Below, one piece after another: positions 35,643 through 44,191 of a DNA stretch of 64,000 bases. Source of the DNA: Sandaracinus amylolyticus (GTDB lineage Bacteria > Myxococcota_A > Polyangia > Polyangiales > Sandaracinaceae); the NCBI RefSeq assembly GCF_021631985.1, contig NZ_CP070225.1, forward strand, positions 5,084,001 to 5,148,000, written 5' to 3'. Within the stretch, counting starts at the first letter, position 1; the number at the start of each line of letters is the position of its first letter. The translations under genes were made by a program, and so were the position numbers. The notes below the pieces were generated by a model, which saw only the letters and a program-made list of their open reading frames with translations, was not told the origin of the DNA and did no database searches.

Positions 35643-36077
35643 GTGAGCTGGCGACTCCTCGAGAGCGTGCACGGACACGTCGGGGTGCTCGCGCTCGCGC
35701 TGCTGATCCATCCGGCGGTGCGGCTCTGGCGTGGTGCGCCGCTCGCGCGCGGATCGCGATGGGCGATCGCGCTCTCGGCGATCGCGACCGCGCTCGCGTT
35801 CGCGCTCGGGCTCGTGATCTACGGCCCGTATCGCACGCTGGTGAAGCGCGATCTCTTCGTCGCCGACGCGCGCGCGGGATGGCTCTTCGAGACGAAGGAG
35901 CACCTCGGGTACGTCGCGGTCGCGCTCGCGCTCGGTGCCACCGCGCTCGCGCTGCTCGCACCTCCCCGCGCGGCGCCGCTCCGTCGCGCCGCGGCGCGGA
36001 TGTACGTGGGTGCCGCGCTCGCCGCGCTCGGCGCAGCCTCGATCGGCACGTGGGTCGCCGCGATCGCGGGGTTCTGA
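35643..36077 (+). CDS. Four-segment membrane protein with conserved-looking His
   Basis: 144 aa from GTG 1 bp after the preceding stop. Four hydrophobic segments (~10-24, 38-58, 88-106, 118-140) carry His at HGHVGVLALALLIHP and in KEHLGY, a spacing that recalls haem-binding four-helix membrane proteins (cytochrome b561-like). This is suggestive only. It ends the phosphatase-linked cluster. Its stop abuts the opposing lipoprotein stop in the palindrome TGATCA (36075-36080). Confidence 0.5.
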   Translation: MSWRLLESVHGHVGVLALALLIHPAVRLWRGAPLARGSRWAIALSAIATALAFALGLVIYGPYRTLVKRDLFVADARAGWLFETKEHLGYVAVALALGATALALLAPPRAAPLRRAAARMYVGAALAALGAASIGTWVAAIAGF

Positions 36078-36482
36078 TCAGGTTCCGTCCTCGCGCCAAT
36101 AGCGCGTGGGATCGGGTCGATCGCAGGGATCGAGCGCGTCGATCACGTCGAGCTCCTCGCACGTCTCCGCGCTGCGCACGCGCGACCAGTGCGACACCGC
36201 GCGCGCGTAGTCGCACGCTCCGTCGATCGTCCACGACGCGCGAGGGCCCACGAGCGCGCAGCCCAGCTCGACCCGGCGCGCGAGGAGCTCCTCGTCGGTG
36301 CGCAGCGCGTTCTCGCAGGCATGGATGCGGCCGCGCGGCCGAGGCACATCGGCGCGCCACAGATACGCGGGCGACTCGTGCGGCGCGCACTGGATCTGGA
36401 GCGGCGCGCGCTCGTGCGAGCGCTGACAGGCCGAGAGCACGAGCGCGAGGAGGATCCAGCGAGGCACGCCGAGCGATCGCAC
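36078..36482 (-). CDS. Small Cys-containing lipoprotein
   Basis: About 134 aa if started at GTG 36482; other GTG codons at 36488 or a longer frame to 36560 are possible. The signal VPRWILLALVLSAC marks a lipoprotein. The mature part has several Cys (CAPHESPAY, HACENALR, LGCALVG, GACDYARAV, ETCEEL, DPCDRPD), probably disulfide-bonded. It is antisense to, and convergent with, the His-membrane gene. Unknown function. Confidence 0.45.
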   Translation of the reverse strand: MRSLGVPRWILLALVLSACQRSHERAPLQIQCAPHESPAYLWRADVPRPRGRIHACENALRTDEELLARRVELGCALVGPRASWTIDGACDYARAVSHWSRVRSAETCEELDVIDALDPCDRPDPTRYWREDGT

Positions 36483-36598
36483 CCGCACGCATCGCGCGCG
36501 TGACGCCCGCGCGACGTCTCTGATGCGCGCTCCGGCCAGTGCAGCGGCCGCGCGAGACACGATCCGCGAGCTGCCAGCTCCGATACCATCGGTTCGTG

Positions 36599-38221
36599 AT
36601 GCGCAATCACGCAGCGGCGGCGCTCTGCGCGCTCTCGATCATCGCGTGCGGCGGGGACGACGCCGGCAGCGCGGACGCCGGAGCCGACGCGGGCGCGCAG
36701 GCCCACGACTCGGGCAGCGACGCGGGCCCGCCGATGCGCACGCCGTTCTGCGATCCCAGCGCCGCTGCGCCGGGGCCCTACCCCGCGCCCGATGCGTTCC
36801 CCGCGCCGCACGGCCCCGGTGTGCCCGCGCTGACCTTCGACGAGAGCGCGCTCGGGACGAGCTGCGCGTTCCTCGACGGCGGCGAGTGGGACGTCACCGA
36901 CCACCACAACCTCGGCGTGATGTACGACGGATATCTGCTCATGCCGATCGCGCCGGAGTTCGGCGGCGGCGGACTGGCCTTCTTCGATCTGAGCGATCCG
37001 TGCGCGCCGGAGCGCGTGGGATCGGGCAGCTCGCGACAGATGCGCGAGTCGCACTCGATCGGGTTCTCGTCGCACGGTGGGCGCTGGGCGGTCGTCGACG
37101 GATTGCGACGCGCGCTCCTCCGCGACGGGGGCGGCGTGCAGTTCTGGGACGTGTCGGATCCGACCGCGCCCGAGGCGGTGTCGAGCCTCGATCTGCCGGG
37201 GTTCCTCTATCCCGATGCCTATGCGCGCGTGACGCTCAGCGTGTTCTGGCAGGTCCCGTACGTGTACGTCGCGGGCGCGGACAACGGCGTGTACGTCGTC
37301 GACGCGACCGATCCCCGCAATCCGGTGCTGGTGCGACAGCTCTCGTTCGAGCCGACGCTGCGGGCCGGACAGGTGCAGGCGATCGGCAATCTGCTGATCG
37401 TCACCGCCGCGGAAGGCCCGCGCACCGTGCTCCTCGACATCTCGGATCCCGAAGATCCGCAGCCGATCCCCGGCGGCGACTTCGACGCAGTCGACGAGAA
37501 CGGCAGAGCGCGAGAGGCGTACTTCACCACCGCGACCGGCGGATACGTCTGGTACGCGAAGAAAGAAGACGGCGGCGGATTGATGGTGATGGACATCCAC
37601 GATCCGACGCAGCCGCGATATGCAGGCTCCTATCGCAGCGGAGGGAACGGCGGATACGTGTTCCTCCACGAGCAGTACGCGTTCGTCGGCGAGTCGAGCG
37701 TCGCGCGCATCTACGACGTGTCGGATCTCTCGAACATCCGGGTGGTGCGCGAGCTGAGCCTGCCGGGCGACCTCGACACCATCGTGCCGCTCGGGAATCT
37801 GGCGCTGCTCAGCGTCGATGCGCTGCCCGACGGAGTCGATCCCAACGATCAGGGCAGTGCGATCGCGCCCTGGCGCGCCGAGCCCGACACCGACGCGCCG
37901 CGTGTGACGTGGGCATGGCCCGAGGCCGGCACGGAGGGACTGCCGCCCACGTCGCGGTTCGCGGTGACGTTCGACGAGATGATCGACGTGCAGAGCGCGT
38001 GGGAGGGCTCGGTGCGCTTGTATCGCGCAGGCGGGACGCCGGACGAAGGGCGCATCGCAGGCGTCGTGAGCGTGCAGGAGACGATCGTCACGTTCTCGCC
38101 GTTCTGTGCGCTCGAGGCCGGCGAGTACGTGCTCGAGATCCCCGCGGGCGGCGTGCGCGACGTGTCGGGCAACGCGGTGAGCGAGGCGTTCACCGCGACG
38201 TTCCGCGTGGGCGTGCCGTGA
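36599..38221 (+). CDS. LVIVD-repeat lipoprotein with C-terminal Ig-like domain
   Basis: 540 aa; lipobox SIIAC (Cys17) and an Ala/Asp/Gly tether (~20-45). Residues ~80-410 contain LVIVD-type propeller units of the kind G-x-x-F-[WF]-D-[VL]-S-D-P (FFDLSDP, FWDVSDPTAP, VVDATDPRNP, LLDISDPEDP, VMDIHDPTQP, IYDVSDLSN). A Big_5/SbsA-like domain closes the protein (~425-540). Such propellers are secreted proteins, generally of unknown ligand. The last base pairs overlap the cytochrome gene by 4 nt (GTGA at 38218-38221), so the two may function together at the envelope. Confidence 0.76.
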   Translation: MRNHAAAALCALSIIACGGDDAGSADAGADAGAQAHDSGSDAGPPMRTPFCDPSAAAPGPYPAPDAFPAPHGPGVPALTFDESALGTSCAFLDGGEWDVTDHHNLGVMYDGYLLMPIAPEFGGGGLAFFDLSDPCAPERVGSGSSRQMRESHSIGFSSHGGRWAVVDGLRRALLRDGGGVQFWDVSDPTAPEAVSSLDLPGFLYPDAYARVTLSVFWQVPYVYVAGADNGVYVVDATDPRNPVLVRQLSFEPTLRAGQVQAIGNLLIVTAAEGPRTVLLDISDPEDPQPIPGGDFDAVDENGRAREAYFTTATGGYVWYAKKEDGGGLMVMDIHDPTQPRYAGSYRSGGNGGYVFLHEQYAFVGESSVARIYDVSDLSNIRVVRELSLPGDLDTIVPLGNLALLSVDALPDGVDPNDQGSAIAPWRAEPDTDAPRVTWAWPEAGTEGLPPTSRFAVTFDEMIDVQSAWEGSVRLYRAGGTPDEGRIAGVVSVQETIVTFSPFCALEAGEYVLEIPAGGVRDVSGNAVSEAFTATFRVGVP

Positions 38222-40440
38222 GGCGCGCGCTCGCGATCGCACTGTGGCTCGGGGCGTGCGGGACGCCGCGCGCCGAGCCCGACGCGGGCACGACGATCCT
38301 CGAGGACGCGTCGCAGTCGATCGACGCGCCGGTCGAGCTGCGCGCGATCGCCGGTGCGTCGCGCTACGCGCTGGTCGGTGAAGACGTCGTGCTCGACGGA
38401 TCGGGGTCGACCGGTGCGATCCGATACCAGTGGTCGCCCGGCGGTGGGCTCGCGACCGGGCCGATCTCCGAGGATCCGGTGCTGCGCGTGCGCTACGACG
38501 TGCCGGGTCGCGAGCAGGCCGTTCTCACGGTGTGGGACGCGAGCGGGCGGCGGCGCAGCGCGAGCATCGTGATCAGCGTGACGCGCGCGGCCACTCACGT
38601 GCCGCGGCAGTCGAGCTCGATCGCGGTGGTGGGCGAGCATCTGGTCGCCGTGGTGAGCCCCGACTCCGACGAGCTCGTGATCGCACGATGGAGCGACGAC
38701 GCGACGCTCGAGGTGGTTCGGCGCGCGAGCGTGTGCGACGAGCCGCGCACCCTCTCGCCCTGGCGTGGTCGCATCGTGGTGGCGTGCACGGGAGACGTGG
38801 TCTCGGTGGTCGAGATCGAGAGCGGTCTCGCCCAGGAGCTCGCGTTGCCGCGCGGATCGCGACCCTTCGGCGTCGTCGGCACGGACGATTCTTCGTGGGT
38901 ATCGCTGCAAGCGACTGGCATGCTCGCCGAGATCACGCTGGAGGGTGCCAATCCGCGACTGGCACGCTCGATTCGCGCGATCGACGACGCACGCGGCGTC
39001 TCGGTGCTGCCCGATGGGCGCATCGCGGTGACCCGCTGGCGCTCGCCCGACGATCACGGAGAGATCGCCGCGGTCGACGTGACGAGCGGGGATGTCGAGA
39101 CCTGGACGCTCGCCTCCGATCCCCAGCCCTCGAGCGACACCGAGGTCGGCGGGGTGCCCAGCTATCTGGAGCAACTGCTGGTCTCGCCCGACGCGACGAT
39201 CGCCTTCGTGCCCTCGCTGCAGGCCGCGATCGGCGAAGGGCTCTTCGTCACCGAGGGCGCGCGTCCGCTCACGTTCGAGACGACGATGCGCGCGGTGATC
39301 TCGTTCCTCGATCCCAGCACCGGCACCGAGGACGTCGAGCGCCGCCGTCAGCTCGACAACCGCGGGTTCACCCACGCCGGCGTGCTCTCGTCGCGCGGCG
39401 ACTACCTCTTCGCGCTCACGCGCGGCACGCGCACCGTGGAGCGCCTCGACGTGCTCGAGACGCGCCTCGCCGGGTCGATCCAGGACGTGGGGCTCGCACC
39501 GAACGGGCTCGCGCTCTCTCCCGACGATCGCTTCCTCTTCGTCGACGCGTACCTCTCGCGCGAGATCGTGATGTACGACGTGCGCGACTTCGACACCGAG
39601 CCGGCCGCGCTCGCGCGGGCGCGCATCCCGACGACCGAGCCCCTCTCCGAGATGCTCCTGCGCGGCAAGATCCTGTTCAACGACAGCCGCGATCCCCGCC
39701 TCTCGAGCGATGGCTACATCGCCTGCGCGCACTGCCACCTCGACGGGCTCGACGATCATCGAGTGTGGGACTTCACCGATCGCGGCGAGGGACTGCGCAA
39801 CACGACTTCGCTCCTCGGATTCCCCACCACCGGCGCGATCCACTGGACCGCGAACTTCGACGAGGTGCAGGACTTCGAGCACGACATCCGCGGTCCGTTC
39901 CGCGGCGCCGGACTGATGGACGACGCGTCGTTCCACACCGGCACGCGCGACACGACGCTCGGTGATCGCAAGGCCGGGATCAGCGGGGATCTCGACGCGC
40001 TCGCCGCGTACGTGGCGTCGCTCGCGACGTTCGCACCGAGCCCGTTCCGCAACTCCGATGGCTCGCTGCCCGAGGCGGCCCAGCGCGGTCGTGCGCTCTT
40101 CGAGGCGAGCACGACTGGATGCACCGACTGCCACGCTGACGACCGCACGACCGACAGCGGGTTCGACGAGCGCGGCAGTCCGCGACTGCACGATGTCGGC
40201 ACGCTCGGCGCGGGATCGGGACAGCGCCTCGGCGCGACGCTCTCCGGGCTCGATACGCCAGCTCTCCACGGCGTGTGGTCGACCGCGCCCTATCTGCACG
40301 ACGGCTCGGCCGCGACGCTGCGCGAGGTGCTCCGTGAGCGCAACGCCGGCGACGCGCACGGCCACACGTCGTCGCTGAGCGACGCGGAGATCGACGACCT
40401 CGTCGCGTATCTGCGCTGCCTCGACGGCCGCCGGGACTAG
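38218..40440 (+). CDS. Di-haem c-type cytochrome lipoprotein, MauG/CCP-like C-terminus
   Basis: 740 aa from GTG. The lipobox is LGAC (Cys14). A PKD-like domain (~35-120, LDGSGSTGAIRYQW) is followed by a beta-propeller (~125-470) and a C-terminal region with two haem sites: CAHCH near 503 and CTDCH near 635, with the peroxidase-like motif HDIRGPFRGAG between. CCP/MauG proteins use two c-haems to reduce peroxide or oxidise proteins. The fusion to PKD and propeller is common in myxobacteria and planctomycetes. Coupled to the LVIVD lipoprotein, suggesting an electron-transfer complex. Haem ligation cannot be verified from sequence. Confidence 0.78.
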   Translation: MRRALAIALWLGACGTPRAEPDAGTTILEDASQSIDAPVELRAIAGASRYALVGEDVVLDGSGSTGAIRYQWSPGGGLATGPISEDPVLRVRYDVPGREQAVLTVWDASGRRRSASIVISVTRAATHVPRQSSSIAVVGEHLVAVVSPDSDELVIARWSDDATLEVVRRASVCDEPRTLSPWRGRIVVACTGDVVSVVEIESGLAQELALPRGSRPFGVVGTDDSSWVSLQATGMLAEITLEGANPRLARSIRAIDDARGVSVLPDGRIAVTRWRSPDDHGEIAAVDVTSGDVETWTLASDPQPSSDTEVGGVPSYLEQLLVSPDATIAFVPSLQAAIGEGLFVTEGARPLTFETTMRAVISFLDPSTGTEDVERRRQLDNRGFTHAGVLSSRGDYLFALTRGTRTVERLDVLETRLAGSIQDVGLAPNGLALSPDDRFLFVDAYLSREIVMYDVRDFDTEPAALARARIPTTEPLSEMLLRGKILFNDSRDPRLSSDGYIACAHCHLDGLDDHRVWDFTDRGEGLRNTTSLLGFPTTGAIHWTANFDEVQDFEHDIRGPFRGAGLMDDASFHTGTRDTTLGDRKAGISGDLDALAAYVASLATFAPSPFRNSDGSLPEAAQRGRALFEASTTGCTDCHADDRTTDSGFDERGSPRLHDVGTLGAGSGQRLGATLSGLDTPALHGVWSTAPYLHDGSAATLREVLRERNAGDAHGHTSSLSDAEIDDLVAYLRCLDGRRD

Positions 40441-40460
40441 CGGCATACCGCGCGTTTCCC

Positions 40461-42647
40461 GTGCGCGCCTTCGTCGTCGTCCTCGCGATCCTCTTCGCGC
40501 TGCCCGCCCTCGCGCGCGCCGACGAGCCACCACGCGTGCGCGCCGCCGCGCGCGGTGAGACGCCGATCGACGTCGATGGTGCGCTCGACGAGGACGCGTG
40601 GTCGCGCGCCGAGATCGCCTCGGGCTTCACCGAGCGCACGCCCCACCCCGGCGCGCCCGCCCCCGTGGGCACTCGCTTCCGCGTGCTCTACGACGCGAGC
40701 GCGCTCTACGTCGGCATCGAGCTCGACCTCGCGGAGGGCGAGTCCCCGCGCGCGCTCTCGATGACCCGCGACTCCGAGGACATCTGGAACGACGACGCGA
40801 TCAGCGTGAAGATCGACGCGCGCCGCGATCACCGCACCACGCTCGGCTTCGTCGTGAGCGCGTCGGGCGCGCAGCTCGACTACCTCGTGCTCGACAACGG
40901 CCGCGCGTTCCGGCGCGAGGTCGACATGGTCTGGCAGAGCGCGGTGCGCGTGCACGAGGATCGCTGGATCGTCGAGCTGCGCATCCCCGCGATCTCGCTC
41001 GGCCTCGCCGACGCCGAGGGCCCCCGCGCGATCGGCATCAACCTGAGCCGCGATCACAACGCGCGCGCCGCGACCTACGACTGGGCCCCGATGTCGCCGG
41101 AGTTCGGTTCGTTCTCGGCGCTCCACTACGGCGTCGTCGAGGGCGTCGAGATCGGCGGCGCGGGCGCACCGCTCGCGGTCACGCTCTACTCGCTCGGCGC
41201 GTACGAGTCGCCGGAGAGCGGCGATCCCGCGGACGCGTTCCGCGGCGCGATCGGCGCCGACGCGCTGATGCGCATCGACGGCGACGTGTGGGCCGAGGCG
41301 ACGGTGCTCACCGACTTCGCACAGGTCGATCTCGACGACGCGCTGGTCAACCTCGATCGATTCCCGCTCTTCTTCCCGGAGCGCCGCCCCTTCTTCCTCA
41401 ACGGGCTCGACGTGTTCGACGCGGGCGTGCCCGAGACGCTCGTGCCGTTCTATTCGCGTCGCATCGGGCTCGACCCCGCGGGCGACCCGATTCCCGTGCT
41501 CGGCGGGCTCAAGCTCTACGGGCGCGCCGGCCCGGTGAGCTTCGGCGTGATCGACGTGCTCACCGACGACGAGGGCGACGTGCCCGCCGCGAACCACACC
41601 GCCGCGCGTGGTCGCTTCGCCCTCGATGAAGGCGCGTCGTACGTCGGTGCGTTCGTGGTGTCGCGGCAGCCGTTCCGCTGGGACGGCGGCCCGCTCGATC
41701 GTGGTCCTTCCGTGACCTACGGCGGCGACGCGCTGGTGCGCGCGGCCGACGATCGACTCGAGCTCTACGGATTCGCGTCGGGCACCGCGCTCGACGGACA
41801 GCTCGAGACCGGCCGCGAGGGCGAAGGCTTCGCGAGCGCGGCCTCGGCGCGGTGGCGCGGCGAGGTCTGGCAGCCCGTGCTCTCCGGTCTCTACGTCGAT
41901 CACGACTACACACCGGAGCTCGGCTTCGCGCGCCGTCCCGGCGCGGCGCGGCTGACGTTCGAGTCGCCGGTGATCGCGCGTCCTTCGGGCTTCTTCCGTC
42001 GTATGCAGATCGGCCCACGGCTCGAGCTGCAGGCGAGCGACGACTTCGGGCGCGCGCTCTACGGCAGCGGCGGCGTCGTCGCCGAGGTCGAGGGCGACGC
42101 GGGATGGATCGCGAGCTTCGTCGCCGACTATCGCGAGGATGTCGTCGACGAGGACTTCGAGATCGTGCCCGGCGTGACCGCGCGCGCGGGCACGTGGCGC
42201 GGCGTGTACCTCGAGGCGTACGTCGCCTCGCCGTCGGCGCGGAACCCCTACGTCGAGCTCTATTATTCAGTGAGCAACGCGTACTTCGGCGGTGTGCTGC
42301 ACAACCCGTATGCGCGCTTCGCCGCGAGCCTCGGGCCCTTCGTGCGCATCGATCTGCAGGCCGACGTCTACTACGTGATGCTGCGCGAGCACGATCCGTT
42401 CTGGACCTACGCGCTCAATGCGCTGCTCCGCGTCACGCCGACCACCGCGCTGCAGATCGATCTGATCGGCCGCGTCGACGGCGAGAACGAGCGCGCCACC
42501 GGCCTCCTGCGGGTGCGGTGGCGCTACGCGCCGGGGAGCGATCTCTTCGTCGTGTGGCGCGAGAACGTGGACTGGGACGCGACGAACGTCGTCGTCGAGC
42601 ACGAGGTCACGCTGAAGATGACCTATCGATTCGATCTCTCGCTCTGA
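40461..42647 (+). CDS. DUF5916-like outer-membrane protein with N-terminal CBM9-like domain
   Basis: 728 aa from GTG with a clear Sec signal (cleavage ARA-DEP). Residues ~25-220 resemble the CBM9-like carbohydrate-binding fold (GALDEDAWSRAEIASGF, YVGIELDLAEGESP, NDDAISVKIDARRD). The rest is DUF5916-like, with the signature LNLDRFPLFFPERRPFFLNG-type segment at ~295-316 and a beta barrel, ending in TYRFDLSL. Members are TonB-independent outer-membrane proteins of uncertain role, possibly in polysaccharide handling. It follows the cytochrome gene after 20 bp but has its own signal; co-transcription is possible. Confidence 0.78.
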   Translation: MRAFVVVLAILFALPALARADEPPRVRAAARGETPIDVDGALDEDAWSRAEIASGFTERTPHPGAPAPVGTRFRVLYDASALYVGIELDLAEGESPRALSMTRDSEDIWNDDAISVKIDARRDHRTTLGFVVSASGAQLDYLVLDNGRAFRREVDMVWQSAVRVHEDRWIVELRIPAISLGLADAEGPRAIGINLSRDHNARAATYDWAPMSPEFGSFSALHYGVVEGVEIGGAGAPLAVTLYSLGAYESPESGDPADAFRGAIGADALMRIDGDVWAEATVLTDFAQVDLDDALVNLDRFPLFFPERRPFFLNGLDVFDAGVPETLVPFYSRRIGLDPAGDPIPVLGGLKLYGRAGPVSFGVIDVLTDDEGDVPAANHTAARGRFALDEGASYVGAFVVSRQPFRWDGGPLDRGPSVTYGGDALVRAADDRLELYGFASGTALDGQLETGREGEGFASAASARWRGEVWQPVLSGLYVDHDYTPELGFARRPGAARLTFESPVIARPSGFFRRMQIGPRLELQASDDFGRALYGSGGVVAEVEGDAGWIASFVADYREDVVDEDFEIVPGVTARAGTWRGVYLEAYVASPSARNPYVELYYSVSNAYFGGVLHNPYARFAASLGPFVRIDLQADVYYVMLREHDPFWTYALNALLRVTPTTALQIDLIGRVDGENERATGLLRVRWRYAPGSDLFVVWRENVDWDATNVVVEHEVTLKMTYRFDLSL

Positions 42648-42658
42648 TTGCGACGCGC

Positions 42659-43147
42659 TCACGCTTCGGGACAGAGCTCGAGGCACTCGTCGCGGCGCGC
42701 CTCGCACGCCGCTTCGTCGCCTGCGTGCCCGACGTCGTGACACTGCGAGATCGGCCCGCCGTCCTCGGGGTCGAGCTCGTGGCAGCGGCGCGCGATCGAA
42801 CGGCACACGCTCGCGCCGCCATCGACCGACGCATCGGGCTCGTCGTGAGGGTCGCCCGCATCCGTCTCGATCACACCGCCGTCGGCGACGCAGATGCCGA
42901 GGCAGCGCTCGAGGCTCGTCACGCACGCGGCCTCGACCTCGTCGTGACCGATCGCGTGGCACTCCGGGATCGGTCCTTCACCGCCCATGTCGAGCGGGTG
43001 GCACGCCTCGATGATGCGCCCGCACGGGTCGTCGCCCGACTCGCGCGGTCCCGCATCACCCGCGTCCCCATCGCTCGGCTCGCACGCGACCAGCGCGAGC
43101 GTGATCAGCAGCACACAGCATCGCCACATCGAGCGTCGTCCTCTCAT
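42659..43147 (-). CDS. Cys-rich lipoprotein with duplicated ~45-aa module
   Basis: 162 aa if started at 43147, where ATGA overlaps the preceding stop; ATG 43129 with GAGAGGA upstream is an alternative. The lipobox is TLALVAC. Two copies of a module are obvious, starting CGRIIEACHPLD and CRSIARRCHELD, each with GP-I-x-x-CH near residue 18 and a final CxxxC/CLELC block. Six Cys per copy with paired His suggest disulfides or a metal site. The Asp/Gly/Glu linker joins them. Convergent with the DUF5916 gene (11 bp between). Unknown function; part of the YcnI-like operon. Confidence 0.6.
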   Translation of the reverse strand: MRGRRSMWRCCVLLITLALVACEPSDGDAGDAGPRESGDDPCGRIIEACHPLDMGGEGPIPECHAIGHDEVEAACVTSLERCLGICVADGGVIETDAGDPHDEPDASVDGGASVCRSIARRCHELDPEDGGPISQCHDVGHAGDEAACEARRDECLELCPEA

Positions 43148-43386
43148 CGCAACGTCGGCGGACGCAGATCGCACGGCAATCGGCCCTCCGCCGGGGGCCA
43201 CGCCAGATCGGTCGGTCGCTCCAGCGTCGCGCACGGGTCGACCTCGACCGCGGCATCGGTCCCCGCGTCGACCTGAGCATCCACGCCCGCGTCCATCGCG
43301 ATCGCGGCGTCGATCGCGGGCGCGTCGTCGTCACCACATCCGCCGAGCACGGCGGCCGCCAACAAGGCGATCCTCAGCGCACGCAT
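43144..43386 (-). CDS. 80-aa lipoprotein with Asp/Ala tether
   Basis: 80 aa. The signal LLAAAVLGGC marks the lipidated Cys17. About 30 residues of Asp/Ala/Gly-rich tether follow, then a short Cys-containing end (DPCATLERPTDLAWPPAEG...PCDLRPP). It lies 12 bp downstream of the YcnI-like gene and overlaps the Cys-rich lipoprotein by 4 nt. With so little folded sequence it may act as an anchor or partner. No family recognised. Confidence 0.5.
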   Translation of the reverse strand: MRALRIALLAAAVLGGCGDDDAPAIDAAIAMDAGVDAQVDAGTDAAVEVDPCATLERPTDLAWPPAEGRLPCDLRPPTLR

Positions 43387-43398
43387 CTGCGCTCCGCC

Positions 43399-44112
43399 TC
43401 AGTACCGCACCCACACCGCGGCGGGTGCGGCGGCGGTGCTCTCGATCGCGGTGAGCGGCTCGGCCGCCGGGTCCGACTCGATCAGCGCGCGCGTCGTCGC
43501 GTTGGGGCTCCACGCACGGCGATCCAGCCACACGATCGCAGCATCGCCGAAGTACGCGGCGATCGCGTCGAGATCGTAGGTGCCCTCGGGCATCGTGATC
43601 TGGTTCCACCCCGGCGAGCGCGGCGGGAGCACGCGCAGCGTCGGCGCGTCCTCGCCCTCCCAGCGGTGCTCGCGACCGTCGAAGCACGTCTGCACCGACG
43701 GGAACTGCAGCGCGGTGAACGGCGCGGTCGGCGCGCGCATGCGGATCGAAAGCTCGTGGTACAGCTCGTCCGGAGGCTGGCTCGCGTCGTCGGGCCGCGT
43801 GTACTCGACCGCGACGATCGCCTCGCTCGCGTCGCGGATGATCGTGGGACGCCCGAACACGCCGCCGTGCATCGGCCTGACCGCCGTCACGCCCGCAGGC
43901 AGCGAGATGCGCACCGTCCGGGTGTCGCTGCTCGGCACCGCGGGCATGCTCGGCATCTCGGCGACCGCCGCGCAGCTGTGCCCGACCGTGAAGGTCGCGA
44001 CGAACGTCGTGTTCGCGATCGCCGGGCCCCGCGCGCCCATGTGTGCGTGCGCGCTCCCCGCGACGCCGATCACCGACATCACCACGAGCGCCGGAAGAAC
44101 CCGATTCTGCAT
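43399..44112 (-). CDS. YcnI-like DUF1775 protein, putative copper-binding
   Basis: 237 aa from ATG 44112 with GAGGGAG upstream. The signal ends AHA, so the mature protein would start with His24 (HMGARGP), as in YcnI where an N-terminal His helps bind Cu(II). The DUF1775 beta-sandwich body is seen in FVATFTVGHSC, TRTVRISLPAGV and LYHELSIRMRAPTAP. YcnI-type proteins are periplasmic copper chaperones, often near CopC/CopD; here the neighbours are Cys-rich lipoproteins instead. A copper role is inferred by family only. Confidence 0.72.
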   Translation of the reverse strand: MQNRVLPALVVMSVIGVAGSAHAHMGARGPAIANTTFVATFTVGHSCAAVAEMPSMPAVPSSDTRTVRISLPAGVTAVRPMHGGVFGRPTIIRDASEAIVAVEYTRPDDASQPPDELYHELSIRMRAPTAPFTALQFPSVQTCFDGREHRWEGEDAPTLRVLPPRSPGWNQITMPEGTYDLDAIAAYFGDAAIVWLDRRAWSPNATTRALIESDPAAEPLTAIESTAAAPAAVWVRY

Positions 44113-44191
44113 GTGATCCACGCTCCCTCGAAGCACGAGCGCGTGGATAGCGGCGGGTGTGCGCCGCGACAATGCGGCATTTCGTCGCGCG

